A DNA stretch of 64,000 bases, from positions 4,136-68,135 of the forward strand of contig JASJPK010000084.1 in the NCBI GenBank assembly GCA_031426735.1, given 5' to 3'. Positions 34,348-43,281 of the stretch are shown piece after piece. Source of the stretch: PFJX01 sp031426735. GTDB taxonomy: Bacteria > Pseudomonadota > Gammaproteobacteria > Burkholderiales > Thiobacillaceae. Within the stretch, counting starts at the first letter, position 1, and the number at the start of each line of letters is the position of its first letter. The notes below the pieces were generated by a model that had not been told where the DNA came from, made no database searches, and saw nothing but the letters and a program-made list of their open reading frames with translations. Made by a program: the position numbers and the translations under genes.

Positions 34348-34393
34348 GGCAGGCGCCCGCAAGGGAAGCCGTTTTTTCTGTGGAGGAGCAAAC

Positions 34394-34798
34394 ATGACAA
34401 GCGAAAAACAGCGTGACGCGGCCAGACACACCCGCCGTCGCCAGAAGCCCGGCAGCGCCGGCGAAGGCAACTATTTCCATGTCGGTGTGCTGCCCAGCAC
34501 CGGCTTCAAGACATTCCGCACGCAGGACGTCGGCGAACCCGGCCACATTCAGCGCGTTGCCGGCAGGCGCGGCGACGGGACATGGGAAACCGTGAAATGG
34601 CTGATCGGCAAGGAGGACGCCCACATCGAGGACGATGAACTCATCCCGGACAGCGAGGAAGCGGAAAAACTGCTCGACGAGCTGGGCGCCGAACCCATCC
34701 ACATCGAAGGCGACATTTTCGAGGCGAAGCGGCCTTCCGCCCATGCCCGCGCCGGCAAGACCAGCCACCCGAAAAGCCAGCCGTCACAGCACAAGTAG
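34394..34798 (+). CDS. Conserved hypothetical protein next to ligD
   Basis: Encodes 134 residues, soluble, with a basic N-terminus (RHTRRRQKPG) and a region EGNYFHVGVLPSTGFKTFRTQD followed by an acidic stretch (EDAHIEDDELIPDSEEAEKL). No domain recognised. GGAG lies upstream of the ATG. It is 46 bp after the DUF1269-type gene and 13 bp before ligD, so a link to end joining or stress is inferred. Confidence 0.68.
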   Translation: MTSEKQRDAARHTRRRQKPGSAGEGNYFHVGVLPSTGFKTFRTQDVGEPGHIQRVAGRRGDGTWETVKWLIGKEDAHIEDDELIPDSEEAEKLLDELGAEPIHIEGDIFEAKRPSAHARAGKTSHPKSQPSQHK

Positions 34799-34811
34799 CC
34801 GCGCGACGGCG

Positions 34812-37538
34812 GTGTCGCAGTCAAGCGCCGGCGGCCATGCCGGCGGCCGGCTCGACACTTACGCCGCGCGGCGCCAGTTCGCCGTCACGCCGGAACCCGC
34901 GCCGGAACCCGCCGCCGCGCCGGCCGGTGAACGGGACGGGCCGTTGCTGTTCGTTGTGCAGCAACATGCGGCGCGGCAGCGGCATTACGACTTCCGGCTC
35001 GAACTGGATGGCGTGCTGAAATCGTGGGCGGTGCCGAAAGGCCCCGCACTCGATCCCGAGGTACGCCGTCTGGCGGTCGAGACGGAAGACCATCCGTTCG
35101 GCTACGCCTCCTTCGAGGGCGTCATTCCCGCCGGCCATTACGGCGCCGGCGAAGTCATCGTGTGGGATTGCGGCGCCTATGCGCCGGATGAGCACAACGC
35201 AGCGGACAACGCGACCTGGTGGCATGACCGGCATGCCGCCGAAGAGCGCGTGCGCGCGGCCCTGGCGGCAGGCAAGCTGAGCTTTTTCCTGCGCGGCGAG
35301 AAGCTGAAGGGCTCGTTCGCGCTGGTGCGTAGCGCAACCCCGAAGAACTGGTTGCTGATCAAACACCGCGACCGCTTCACCGCGCCGGCGCCGGACGATG
35401 CCGACCATTCCGTGCTGAGCGGCTTGACGCTGGATGAACTGAAGGCGGGCAGCGTCGCCGCCCGGCTTGATGCCTCACGGCTGGCGCCGAACGGGCCGCG
35501 CGAAGCAATGCCGGCGCGACTGGCGCCGATGCTGGCGGAGTTGGGCGAAGCGCCGTTCACGCATGCCGACTGGCTGTTCGAGCCGAAGCTCGACGGCTAT
35601 CGCGTGCTGGCCTTCGTTGCCGCCGGCGCGGCCAGGTTGCGCTCGCGGCGCGGCCTCGATTTGACCGGCGTGTTCCCCGCCATCGCCGCCGAACTGGCGG
35701 CGCAGGCGGTCGACGGCATGCTGCTCGACGGCGAAATCGTCGCGTTCGACGCGGCCGGCAAACCGTCGTTCAACGCGCTGCAGAACCGCGCGCAATTGAA
35801 GACGTCGCGCGAAATCGCCGCCGCCGAACAGGCCACGCCGACGATTTTCTACGCCTTCGACCTGCTCCACTTCGCCGGCATCAACCTGCGCCCGGCGCCC
35901 TACGCGGAGCGCCGCCGCTACCTCGCGCAATGTCTGCTGCCGAGCGCCCACGTACAACTGGTGCACGCCACCGACGACGGCCTCGGCCTGTATCCGGCGG
36001 CGCTGGCCAACGGCTGCGAGGGCATCATGGCGAAGCGCCGCGACAGCCGCTACCTGGCCGGCCGCCGCTCGCCGGCGTGGCTGAAACTCAAGGCGACGCA
36101 AAGCGCCGAGTTCGTCATCGCCGGCCACACGCGCGGCAAGGGCGCGCGCGAACCGCTCGGCGCTCTGCTGCTCGGTTACTGGCGGGACGGAGAGCTGATC
36201 TATGCCGGCCATGTCGGCAGCGGGCTCGACGAGGCGACGCTGCGCCGCCTCCGGCAGGATTTCGCCGCGCTGGCGACGCCGGCGATGCCGTTCGCGCAGC
36301 AGCCGCCGCTGCATCGCGCCACCACCTGGCTACGGCCGCAACTGGTCGCCGAGATACGCTTTGCCGAATGGACGCCGGACGGCTACCTGCGCGCGCCGGT
36401 GTTCCTGCGCCTGCGCGACGATGTCGATGCCGGGCGCGTGCGCCGCACCGAGCAGCAGCCCCATCGCGCCCCGGCCGAACCCGCGCACGCCGAGGTAATG
36501 CGGCAACTGGACGACACGCGGCCGGCTTTCACACTGGCGCTCGGCCCGCACCGGATCCGGCTGACCCATCTCGACCGCGTCTACTGGCCGGCCGACGCCG
36601 CCCACGGCCGGCCGGCGCTGACCAAGCGCGATCTGCTGCGCTATTACACGCAGGTGTCGCCCTGGCTGTTGCCGCATGTCGCCGACCGGCCGCTAACCGT
36701 GATCCGGATGCCGGAAGGCATCGACGGCGAGCGCTTTTTCCAGAAACACTGGCCGCAACCGCTGCCGGAATTCGTCGAAACGGTCACGGTCTTCTCCGAC
36801 AGCCGCAACGAGCGCCACGCCTATTTGCTCTGCAACAACCTGGCGACGCTGCTCTGGCTCGCCCAGGCCGGCGGCCTCGAATTGCATGTCTGGCATGCGC
36901 GCACGACGCCCAGCCCGGATGCTGCCGGGCACGGCACGGACTACGCCGCTTCGCTGGCGACGCTGCAAGCCTCGCGTCTCAACCATCCCGACTTTCTGCT
37001 GTTCGACCTCGACCCCTACATCTATTCCGGCCGGGAAGCCGCCGGCGCGGAACCCGAGTTCAACCCGGCCGCGTTCGAGAAGGGCAAGGAAGTGGCGTTT
37101 CATTTGCGGGAACTCCTGCAGGCCATGGCGCTCCAGCCATTGGTGAAGACCTCCGGCAAGACCGGGCTGCATATCTTCGTACCGATCGAGCGCACGCTGG
37201 ATTTCACCGCCGTGCGCCAGGTTTGCGCGACGGTCGGCCAGCATCTGCTGCGCCAGCATCCGCACCTGATCACGCTGGATTGGCCGGTCGCCCAGCGCAG
37301 CGGTCGGATCTTCATCGATTGCAATATGAACGTGCGCGGCAAGACGCTGTGCGCCGCCTATTCGCCCAGGGGCTTGCCCGGCGCGCCGGTGTCGATGCCG
37401 TTGAGCTGGGACGAACTGGCGACGGCGCAACCGCTCGATTTCAGTCTGCACAACGTCGCCGCGCGGCTGGCGCAAACCGGCGACCGCTGGCGCGACGCGT
37501 TGGCGAAAAAGCAGAGCCTGGAAAAAGCGGTCGAGTAG
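34812..37538 (+). CDS. ligD: ATP-dependent DNA ligase D (NHEJ)
   Basis: Encodes about 908 residues with domain order phosphoesterase-ligase-polymerase, as in Pseudomonas LigD. The 3'-phosphoesterase (about 30-190) has HYDFRLELDGVLKSWAVPKGP. The ligase (about 230-540) has the adenylated lysine in FEPKLDGYRVL, DGEIVAFD and GIMAKRRDS. The primase-polymerase (about 575-890) has the DLDP metal site in LLFDLDPYIY. It repairs double-strand breaks with Ku. The start is probably the GTG at 34812; no good ATG or ribosome binding site is nearby, so it may be uncertain by several codons. The TAG stop lies in a REP head. Confidence 0.95.
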   Translation: MSQSSAGGHAGGRLDTYAARRQFAVTPEPAPEPAAAPAGERDGPLLFVVQQHAARQRHYDFRLELDGVLKSWAVPKGPALDPEVRRLAVETEDHPFGYASFEGVIPAGHYGAGEVIVWDCGAYAPDEHNAADNATWWHDRHAAEERVRAALAAGKLSFFLRGEKLKGSFALVRSATPKNWLLIKHRDRFTAPAPDDADHSVLSGLTLDELKAGSVAARLDASRLAPNGPREAMPARLAPMLAELGEAPFTHADWLFEPKLDGYRVLAFVAAGAARLRSRRGLDLTGVFPAIAAELAAQAVDGMLLDGEIVAFDAAGKPSFNALQNRAQLKTSREIAAAEQATPTIFYAFDLLHFAGINLRPAPYAERRRYLAQCLLPSAHVQLVHATDDGLGLYPAALANGCEGIMAKRRDSRYLAGRRSPAWLKLKATQSAEFVIAGHTRGKGAREPLGALLLGYWRDGELIYAGHVGSGLDEATLRRLRQDFAALATPAMPFAQQPPLHRATTWLRPQLVAEIRFAEWTPDGYLRAPVFLRLRDDVDAGRVRRTEQQPHRAPAEPAHAEVMRQLDDTRPAFTLALGPHRIRLTHLDRVYWPADAAHGRPALTKRDLLRYYTQVSPWLLPHVADRPLTVIRMPEGIDGERFFQKHWPQPLPEFVETVTVFSDSRNERHAYLLCNNLATLLWLAQAGGLELHVWHARTTPSPDAAGHGTDYAASLATLQASRLNHPDFLLFDLDPYIYSGREAAGAEPEFNPAAFEKGKEVAFHLRELLQAMALQPLVKTSGKTGLHIFVPIERTLDFTAVRQVCATVGQHLLRQHPHLITLDWPVAQRSGRIFIDCNMNVRGKTLCAAYSPRGLPGAPVSMPLSWDELATAQPLDFSLHNVAARLAQTGDRWRDALAKKQSLEKAVE

Positions 37539-37559
37539 GAGCGCCTTCCAAGGCGCGAT
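37535..37559. repeat. REP copy, class A, containing the ligD stop codon
   Basis: The TAG of the GTAG head (37536-37538) is the in-frame stop of ligD. The palindrome fills most of the ligD-ku gap. Confidence 0.8.
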
Positions 37560-37599
37560 TTGTACGCGATACGTTGAACCACATAAGGAGGTACCCACC

Positions 37600-38475
37600 A
37601 TGGCAGCCCGCTCGCTCAGTTCCCTGACCGTTTCCTTCGGCCTCGTCGCCATCCCGGTCAAGCTCTATTCCGCCACCCAGTCCGGCGGCGCGATTTCGTT
37701 CAACCTGCTGCATACCTGCGGCTCCCGCCTGAAGCAGCAATACATCTGCGCCAACGAAGGCGTCGTGGTGCCGCGCGAAGAAATGGTGAAGGGCTACGAA
37801 TTCGCCAAGGACCAGTTCGTCGTGTTCACGCCGGACGAGCTCAAGGCGCTGGAAGAAGCCGGCTCGCACGCGGTGGAGATCAGCGAATTCGTGCCGATCG
37901 AGTCGATCGATCCGGTCTATTTCGACAAAGCCTACTATCTCGCCCCCGACCGCGGCGGCGCCAAGCCCTATGCGCTGCTGACGCAGGCGCTGCGCGATTC
38001 GGCGCGCTGTGCGGTGGGCCGCTGGGCCAGTCGCGGCAAACAGTACATCGTCATGCTGCGCCCGGTCGCAGACGGCCTGGTCATGCAACAACTGCTCTAT
38101 GCCAGCGAGGTGCGCCGGATCGACGAACTGGAGATCCCGTCGGCCGCGGTCAAGGACGCGGAACTGCAGCTGGCGCGGCAACTGATCGAGCAGCAGAGTT
38201 CCGCCGCCTTCGATCCCGCCGCCTACAGCGATGCGGTGCGCGAGCGCATCGAGGCCGCCGTGCAGAAGAAGGTGGAAGGCAAGGAAATCGCCCTGCCCGA
38301 ACCGATACCCGGTGGTGGCGCCCAGGTGATCGACCTGATGCAGGCGCTGCGCGACAGCCTGCGCAAGAAAGGCAGCCCGGCCGCGGCTGAGGCGGCGCCC
38401 ACCCGCAAACCGCCACGCCGGGCGGCGCCCACCGCGCCGGCGGCGGAGAGCGGACGCAAGGCCGGCAAGAAATAA
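37600..38475 (+). CDS. ku: Ku end-binding protein
   Basis: Encodes 291 residues. Bacterial Ku is a homodimer that threads onto DNA ends and recruits LigD. The Ku core runs from LSFGLVAIPVKLYSAT (near residue 12) through the bridge region to about 235. The C-terminal tail is basic (RKPPRRAAPT, GRKAGKK), as in extended bacterial Ku proteins that bind DNA. AAGGAGG lies before the ATG. It follows ligD by 61 bp. Confidence 0.95.
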   Translation: MAARSLSSLTVSFGLVAIPVKLYSATQSGGAISFNLLHTCGSRLKQQYICANEGVVVPREEMVKGYEFAKDQFVVFTPDELKALEEAGSHAVEISEFVPIESIDPVYFDKAYYLAPDRGGAKPYALLTQALRDSARCAVGRWASRGKQYIVMLRPVADGLVMQQLLYASEVRRIDELEIPSAAVKDAELQLARQLIEQQSSAAFDPAAYSDAVRERIEAAVQKKVEGKEIALPEPIPGGGAQVIDLMQALRDSLRKKGSPAAAEAAPTRKPPRRAAPTAPAAESGRKAGKK

Positions 38476-38483
38476 ATGCACCC

Positions 38484-39293
38484 ATGCACCGCTACGGCCT
38501 CAGCGAAGTCGAGCAATTGCTGCGTCTGCCGCGCAGCGCGATCCGCCGCCTGGTCCAGGCCGGCTTTGTGGCGCCGACGCGCGGACCGCGCAACGCCTTG
38601 CGCTTCTCGTTCCAGGATCTGATCGTGCTGCGCACCGCGCGCGGCCTGATCGACGCAAAGCTGTCACCCCGCCGCATCGCCCGCGCGCTGCGCCAACTGC
38701 GTGACCAGTTGAGCGACGCCACGCCGCTGTCCGGGCTGAGCATCTGCGCGGAGGCCAACCGTGTCGTGGTCAAGCAGGGCGGCCAGCGCTGGCAGGTCGA
38801 CTCCGGGCAATACCTGCTCGCCCTCGACGTGGACATCGCCGCCGGCGTATTGCGCGTCATGCCGCGCCCGCCGCCGGATGCCGAGGCCTGTTTCAGCCTG
38901 GCCATGACGCTGGAAGCGAACGATGCCCCAGCCGCGCTGGCGGCCTACCGACGCGCCCTCGCCGCCGATCCGGCGCATCTCGGCGCGGCGCTCAACCTGG
39001 GCCGCCTGCTGCACGAAGGCGGCCGCCTGGAAGACGCCGAGCGCGTCTACCGCGCCGCGCTGGCCAGCCACGCCGACGACGCCCTGCTGCGCTACAACCT
39101 CGGCGTGCTGCTGGAAGACATGAATCGCATCGAGGAAGCGGTACTGGCCTACGAGCGCGCCCTGCGCGACGACGCCGGCCTGGCCGATTGCCACTACAAC
39201 CTGGCGCGCGCCTACGAATCCCTCGGCAAGCCCAGGCAAGCCATCCGCCATCTCGCGCAATACCGCCGCCTGGTAGGTGAAGACCGGGATTGA
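38484..39293 (+). CDS. MerR-type HTH protein with TPR repeats
   Basis: Encodes 269 residues. N-terminal MerR-like winged helix (about 3-72: YGLSEVEQLLRLPRSAIRRL then LRFSFQDLIVLRTARGL), a middle linker, and three to four TPR repeats (about 130-265) with LGAALNLGRLLHEGGRLEDA and CHYNLARAYESLGKPRQA. It begins 8 bp after ku, so it is probably in the same unit and may regulate it (inference). No effector-binding cysteine cluster is seen. Confidence 0.82.
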   Translation: MHRYGLSEVEQLLRLPRSAIRRLVQAGFVAPTRGPRNALRFSFQDLIVLRTARGLIDAKLSPRRIARALRQLRDQLSDATPLSGLSICAEANRVVVKQGGQRWQVDSGQYLLALDVDIAAGVLRVMPRPPPDAEACFSLAMTLEANDAPAALAAYRRALAADPAHLGAALNLGRLLHEGGRLEDAERVYRAALASHADDALLRYNLGVLLEDMNRIEEAVLAYERALRDDAGLADCHYNLARAYESLGKPRQAIRHLAQYRRLVGEDRD

Positions 39294-39301
39294 GCGGCGG
39301 G

Positions 39302-39400
39302 ATCGCGCCTTGGAAGGCGCTCCTACGAAAAACGATCCGCGGGCCACATATCGCTCCTACGAAAACCGATGCGCTGTAGGAGCGCCTTCCAAGGCGCGAT
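39302..39400. repeat. REP inverted pair, class A, left of the RAYT gene
   Basis: Reverse copy 39302-39326 and forward copy 39376-39400, with a partial TCGCTCCTAC at 39351-39360 between. It borders the RAYT gene on its 3' side. Confidence 0.8.
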
Positions 39401-39409
39401 CCCCCTCCC

Positions 39410-39874
39410 CTACAGCCAGACCGCATCCCACAACGGATAGTCGCCCAACCGCCCGACCAGCCCGGCGCGCAGCGGATTGGCCACGACATAGCGGGCCACG
39501 CTTGCCACGTCCTCGTCCCGGCGCAGGACGTGGTCGTGATAGCCCTCCTGCCATAGCGGGTCGCCGCCGAGATCGTGGCGTGCCTTGATGCGGCGGGAGG
39601 TCCAGCCCTTCAGCGAGTCCATCAGCCGGGGCAGGTCGAATGCGCCGCCGAGGCCGAGCAGCCAATGGAAATGATCCGGCATCACCACGAAGGCAAGGGT
39701 TTCCGTATTTCCGGTCGCGTCATGATGGCGCATGGCGTTGACCAGCAGGCGTGCCAGTTCGAAGTCGGTGAACAGCGGGCGGCGGCGGTAGGTGACGCTG
39801 GTGACCAGATAGATCTGGCCCGGCCCGGAATGGCGCCCCTTGCGCAGATCGTGGCCGCGATGCGTGGTGTTCAT
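39410..39874 (-). CDS. REP-associated tyrosine transposase (RAYT)
   Basis: Encodes 154 residues of the Y1/HUH single-strand transposase family. Motifs: the HUH in VVMPDHFHWLLGL near residue 64, the catalytic Tyr in WQEGYHDHVLR near 112, and the family end YVVANPLRAGLV near 130. Such proteins act on GTAG-headed REP palindromes. Here the gene is flanked on both sides by class A REPs with that head, so it is a good candidate for the enzyme that spread them (inference). Confidence 0.93.
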   Translation of the reverse strand: MNTTHRGHDLRKGRHSGPGQIYLVTSVTYRRRPLFTDFELARLLVNAMRHHDATGNTETLAFVVMPDHFHWLLGLGGAFDLPRLMDSLKGWTSRRIKARHDLGGDPLWQEGYHDHVLRRDEDVASVARYVVANPLRAGLVGRLGDYPLWDAVWL

Positions 39875-39891
39875 GGAGGGTCCCTGTTCGA

Positions 39892-40002
39892 GTAAAAGCG
39901 CCTGCCGAGGCGCGATTTTTTTCGGATGATGCCTTGAACGATCGCGCCTTGGAAGGCGCTCCTACGCCCTCCCACCCGTAGGAGCGCCTTCCAAGGTGCG
40001 AT
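39892..40002. repeat. REP cluster, class A, right of the RAYT gene
   Basis: A degenerate copy (39892-39916), a reverse copy (39941-39965) and a forward copy with one mismatch (39978-40002) lie upstream of the RAYT start. Confidence 0.78.
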
Positions 40003-40018
40003 CCCGCCGCGCTGAAAA

Positions 40019-40714
40019 TCACGCCAATGCCAGCAAGCGTTGCGCCAGTTGCGGGGCTTTGCCGGCGTCTTCGTGCTTGAAGAATACGAAGGTGTCCTGC
40101 CATTTCGCTTGCTGGATGCGTTGCGCCCACGCCGCCAGTTCGGCGTCGCCGTAGTCGGCTCGCCGCAGGCGCAGGTAGCCCCAATCGGCGGTCGCCGCGA
40201 AGGGTACGGCCAAGTCGCTTTCCGCGTCGGCGATGCACAGCGCGGCGCGATGTTCGTGCAACAGGCCGAACACTTCCTCGTCGAACCAGGACGCGTGGCG
40301 AAACTCAAAGGCGGCGCAGCACGTTGGCGGCAGCAAGGCGAGAAAGGCGCGCAGCCGCGCCGCATCCTTTTTCAGGAACGGCGGCAGTTGAAACAGCAGC
40401 GGACCCAGCCGGTCCTGCAGCGTGCCGGCGACTGCGAGCAGATGGGCTACGGCGGCGTCGGCATCCTGCAGGCGCTGGCGGTGTGTGATGCTTTGCGGCG
40501 CCTTCAGCGCGAACTTGAAATCGGCCGGCACCTGCTCCGCCCATGCCGCCAGGACCGTTGCGTTCGGCATACGGTAGAAGGTGTTGTTGATTTCGACCGC
40601 GCGCAAACGCGTGGCGTAATGGCGCAGCATGTCTCTTTCCGGCAGATCCGGCGGATAGAAGCGGCCTTTCCACGCCTTGTAGGCGTAGCCGCTGCTGCCG
40701 ACGTAGAGGCTCAT
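40019..40714 (-). CDS. DUF72 family protein
   Basis: Encodes 231 residues of the DUF72 TIM-barrel family: LYVGSSGYAYKAWKGRFYP at the N-terminus, RAVEINNTFYRMP near 38, ADFKFALKAPQSITH and AFEFRHASWF. Function unknown; a metal-dependent enzyme is suspected for the family. The start overlaps the stop of the upstream PLD-VTT gene by 4 bp (ATGA). Confidence 0.9.
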   Translation of the reverse strand: MSLYVGSSGYAYKAWKGRFYPPDLPERDMLRHYATRLRAVEINNTFYRMPNATVLAAWAEQVPADFKFALKAPQSITHRQRLQDADAAVAHLLAVAGTLQDRLGPLLFQLPPFLKKDAARLRAFLALLPPTCCAAFEFRHASWFDEEVFGLLHEHRAALCIADAESDLAVPFAATADWGYLRLRRADYGDAELAAWAQRIQQAKWQDTFVFFKHEDAGKAPQLAQRLLALA

Positions 40715-42831
40715 GTGCCGTCCGGCGGGCGCCGCCGCCGATACCACCAGCGCACCGCCAGGAACGCGGCCAGCAATACCGCCATGAGCAGGACGATGAG
40801 GCCGTAACTGACGTTGGCCGGATCGCGCAACGCGGTGTCCAGTTGGCCGCCGAGCAAGGTGGCGGCGAGCGTGCCGGGCAGCATGCCGATGGCGGTGCCG
40901 AGGACGTAGTGGCGCAGGCGGATGCGCGCCGCGCCGGCCACCATGTTGACCACGATGAACGGCGCGACCGGAATCACCCGCACCGCGATCATCGAGATCA
41001 GGCCGCGCCGGCGCAGTTCGCGGCTGAGCCGGTTCAGGCGGACGCCGGCGATGCGGCGGATCGTGTCGCGGCTGGGAATGCGGCCGCCGTAATAGGTCAG
41101 CAGCGCGGCGGCGAGGATGCCCAGCATGGCATAGACGAAGCCTTCGGCCGGGCCGAACGCCACCACCGCCGCCAGCGTGATCAGCGTGCGCGGGAACATG
41201 GTGCAGGTGGCCAGCGTGTAAGCCGCCATGACCAGCAGCGGCCCCATCGGGTCGGCGGCCAGCGCGCCGGCCCAGCCCATCACGGATTGCGGCGTCACAT
41301 AGCTGGCCAGCGGCGTCCAGCGCCACAGCGAGAACAGGCCGACCAGCAGGGTCAGCACCGCCAGCGGCCAGGCGAGGACATGGCCGGACTGCATCACGGT
41401 GACATCCGGCGCGAACTGTTCGATCAGCTTCTCCGCCGCGACCGGCCGCTCGATGTCGAGCAATTCCACGATCGGCGCCAACGAAGCCGGCCATTCACTC
41501 TCCTCCGGCAAGGCGACCAGGCGGCGCTCGCCATGGCTGAGCGCGGCAATCGCGGCGGCGGCCGAATCCGTGCCGGCCAGTGCTGCCGCGACCTGCTCCG
41601 GGGTGACGTCGAGGTGCTCGGCCAGCAGCCGGTTGCGCAAGCCGGCAATGGCGCTGCGCACGCCGTCGTCGCCGGCCGCGACGCAGATGTCGCACTCGGT
41701 ATCCAGGCCCATCGAGCGGTTGTTCAGGTTGGCCGAGCCGATGCGGGCGAGTGCGTCGTCGACGATGCACAGCTTGGCATGCACGTTGATGCAGCGCGCC
41801 TGCAGGCCGGCCACCACCGGGTAGTACACATGCAAGCGGCCGTGGTTGTCGGCCTGACGCAAGCGCGTCAGCAACAGCGCGCGCAGCGCGCCCATGGTCG
41901 GCCCCTCCAGCCAGCCGTCGGGCGACCGGCGCAGCACCATGACGATGTCCGGACAGTCCGGCTGTTGCAGCCGCGCCGCAATCGCGTCGCCGATGCGCTG
42001 GGCGGAAAAGTACTGGTTTTCGATGTAGATCAGCCGTTTGGCGCTGGCGATCATGTCGACATAGAGCGTCTCCACCTCGCGCACCTCGGGCCGGCCGAGG
42101 TAAGCCGGATCGGTACGCGCAATGGCGACGTCGACCTGTTCGATTTCTACCGGCAGCCCCCGCGGCCAGGCATCGTTGCGGCTTTCCAGCGGCTTCAGTT
42201 CTTCGCCGGTGGCGCGCCGCCAGCGCTCGCGGGCCAACTCGCCGATGACGCCGGCGGCCTCCCCATCGAGCGCGATCATGACGTCGTGCACCGGCGGATA
42301 CGACAGGGCAGGCGTCTTCGTGGCCCGGCGCGGGTCGTCGGCGCAATGCTCGGGCGTGTCCCAACGGCCGCTGGCAAGGTCGATGCCGCCGACGAAGGCA
42401 ACGACATCGTCGATCACCACGATCTTCTGATGCTGCGAACCGCCGACCGGGAAATTGCGGTCGTAGCGCAGCTGGATGCGGTGGCGCGGTTGCCAGCCGA
42501 GGCCGAACAGCGGCGGTGTTTCCCGGTCCATCGCGTAGATCATCGGAAAGTCCCAGACCAGGATGCGGATGCGCAGGCCACGCCGGCGGCGGACCAGTTC
42601 GTCCAGGAAATCGCCCAGCAGGACCGGCAACCCGGCGCGCGGCGGCGCCGCGTCGCCGCACCACAGACGCGTGCGGCTGTTGAAATCCCAGCCCACGATC
42701 AGGATCGATTCGCGCGCCTGCAGCGCCGCCCGGGCAAAGGCGTCGAAGTAAGCGGCGGCGTCGACCAGGAAGGCGACGCGATCGGCGCGAACCTGCCGCC
42801 AGCAGTTTTTTCCTTCAACCAGTATGTTCAT
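40711..42831 (-). CDS. Phospholipase D/VTT-domain membrane protein
   Basis: Encodes 706 residues. N-terminal half: two PLD catalytic motifs, HQKIVVIDDVVAFVGGIDL near residue 135 and HAKLCIVDDALARIGSANL near 350. C-terminal half: five to six membrane segments of the VTT/DedA (SNARE-associated) type with FPRTLITLAAVVAFGP and RVIPVAPFIVVNMVAG. It probably modifies or makes phospholipids at the inner membrane. The start is the ATG at 42829-42831; the open frame extends further upstream. It is divergent from the DUF1328 gene. Confidence 0.88.
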   Translation of the reverse strand: MNILVEGKNCWRQVRADRVAFLVDAAAYFDAFARAALQARESILIVGWDFNSRTRLWCGDAAPPRAGLPVLLGDFLDELVRRRRGLRIRILVWDFPMIYAMDRETPPLFGLGWQPRHRIQLRYDRNFPVGGSQHQKIVVIDDVVAFVGGIDLASGRWDTPEHCADDPRRATKTPALSYPPVHDVMIALDGEAAGVIGELARERWRRATGEELKPLESRNDAWPRGLPVEIEQVDVAIARTDPAYLGRPEVREVETLYVDMIASAKRLIYIENQYFSAQRIGDAIAARLQQPDCPDIVMVLRRSPDGWLEGPTMGALRALLLTRLRQADNHGRLHVYYPVVAGLQARCINVHAKLCIVDDALARIGSANLNNRSMGLDTECDICVAAGDDGVRSAIAGLRNRLLAEHLDVTPEQVAAALAGTDSAAAAIAALSHGERRLVALPEESEWPASLAPIVELLDIERPVAAEKLIEQFAPDVTVMQSGHVLAWPLAVLTLLVGLFSLWRWTPLASYVTPQSVMGWAGALAADPMGPLLVMAAYTLATCTMFPRTLITLAAVVAFGPAEGFVYAMLGILAAALLTYYGGRIPSRDTIRRIAGVRLNRLSRELRRRGLISMIAVRVIPVAPFIVVNMVAGAARIRLRHYVLGTAIGMLPGTLAATLLGGQLDTALRDPANVSYGLIVLLMAVLLAAFLAVRWWYRRRRPPDGT

Positions 42832-42875
42832 GCCGAAAGAAAAGCAGGTTGCGTGCCGTGTCGCGGCCTTCCGCC

Positions 42876-42891
42876 TGGCACGCAATGTGCG
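42876..42891 (+). promoter_or_regulatory. Sigma-54 (-24/-12) promoter of the DUF1328 gene
   Basis: TGGCAC-GCAAT-GTGCG: perfect -24 half, GC kept in the -12 half. It lies 88 bp upstream of the ATG at 42979. No TGTC-N10-GACA site was found upstream. Confidence 0.58.
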
Positions 42892-42978
42892 TCTGGACAG
42901 GCACAGCCCGTCACGGGCTGAGTTCACTGGCGCGGCAGCCGCCGCGTTCCGACTCTCCAGGCACATAGGAGGCCGATC

Positions 42979-43143
42979 ATGTTTTCCTGGGCTCTGACAT
43001 TCTTCATCGTCGCCATCATCGCCGCCCTGTTCGGATTTACCGGCATTGCCGGAACGCTGACCTGGGCCGCGCAGGTGTTGTTCGTGGTCGGATTGATTCT
43101 GGCCATCCTGTTCTACGTCACCGGCCGCCGGCCGCCGCTCTAA
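42979..43143 (+). CDS. DUF1328 small membrane protein
   Basis: Encodes 54 residues: MFSWALTFFIVAIIAALFG, a glycine turn, then a second membrane helix and a basic end GRRPPL. This matches DUF1328 (YtjA-like) two-helix membrane peptides of unknown function, often stress-induced. TAGGAGG lies upstream. An internally deleted version appears at 54714. Confidence 0.87.
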   Translation: MFSWALTFFIVAIIAALFGFTGIAGTLTWAAQVLFVVGLILAILFYVTGRRPPL

Positions 43144-43172
43144 GCGGCTGCCGATCCAGGCCCGCAGCAGGC

Positions 43173-43190
43173 TGTCGCAAGGCGGCGACA
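43173..43190. promoter_or_regulatory. TGTC-N10-GACA palindrome (GlrR-type site or hairpin)
   Basis: Exact TGTC-N10-GACA with GCAAGGCGGC between. It is also a 7-bp hairpin stem (CTGTCGC/GCGACAG) followed by GGTTTT, so it could be a weak terminator of the DUF1328 gene. Confidence 0.4.
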
Positions 43191-43234
43191 GGGTTTTAAA
43201 GCGCAAACAAGGACTTGCCCGTTCGCGCTCAATC

Positions 43235-43252
43235 TGTCGCCGCATAGCGACG
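43235..43252. promoter_or_regulatory. TGTC-N10-GACG site (GlrR-type, one mismatch)
   Basis: TGTC, GCCGCATAGC, GACG, 30 bp upstream of the epimerase-VKOR fusion gene. No convincing -24/-12 element lies between the two. Confidence 0.35.
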
Positions 43253-43281
43253 AAACCACCGGAACTACGCGGAATCACATC

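Noticed and set aside
39302..40002. Possible CRISPR array
   Set aside because: The repeats are palindromic REPs in mixed orientation with irregular spacing, and no cas gene is present.
40843..42921. 692-codon frame antisense to the PLD-VTT gene
   Set aside because: Shadow of a clear gene with two PLD motifs.
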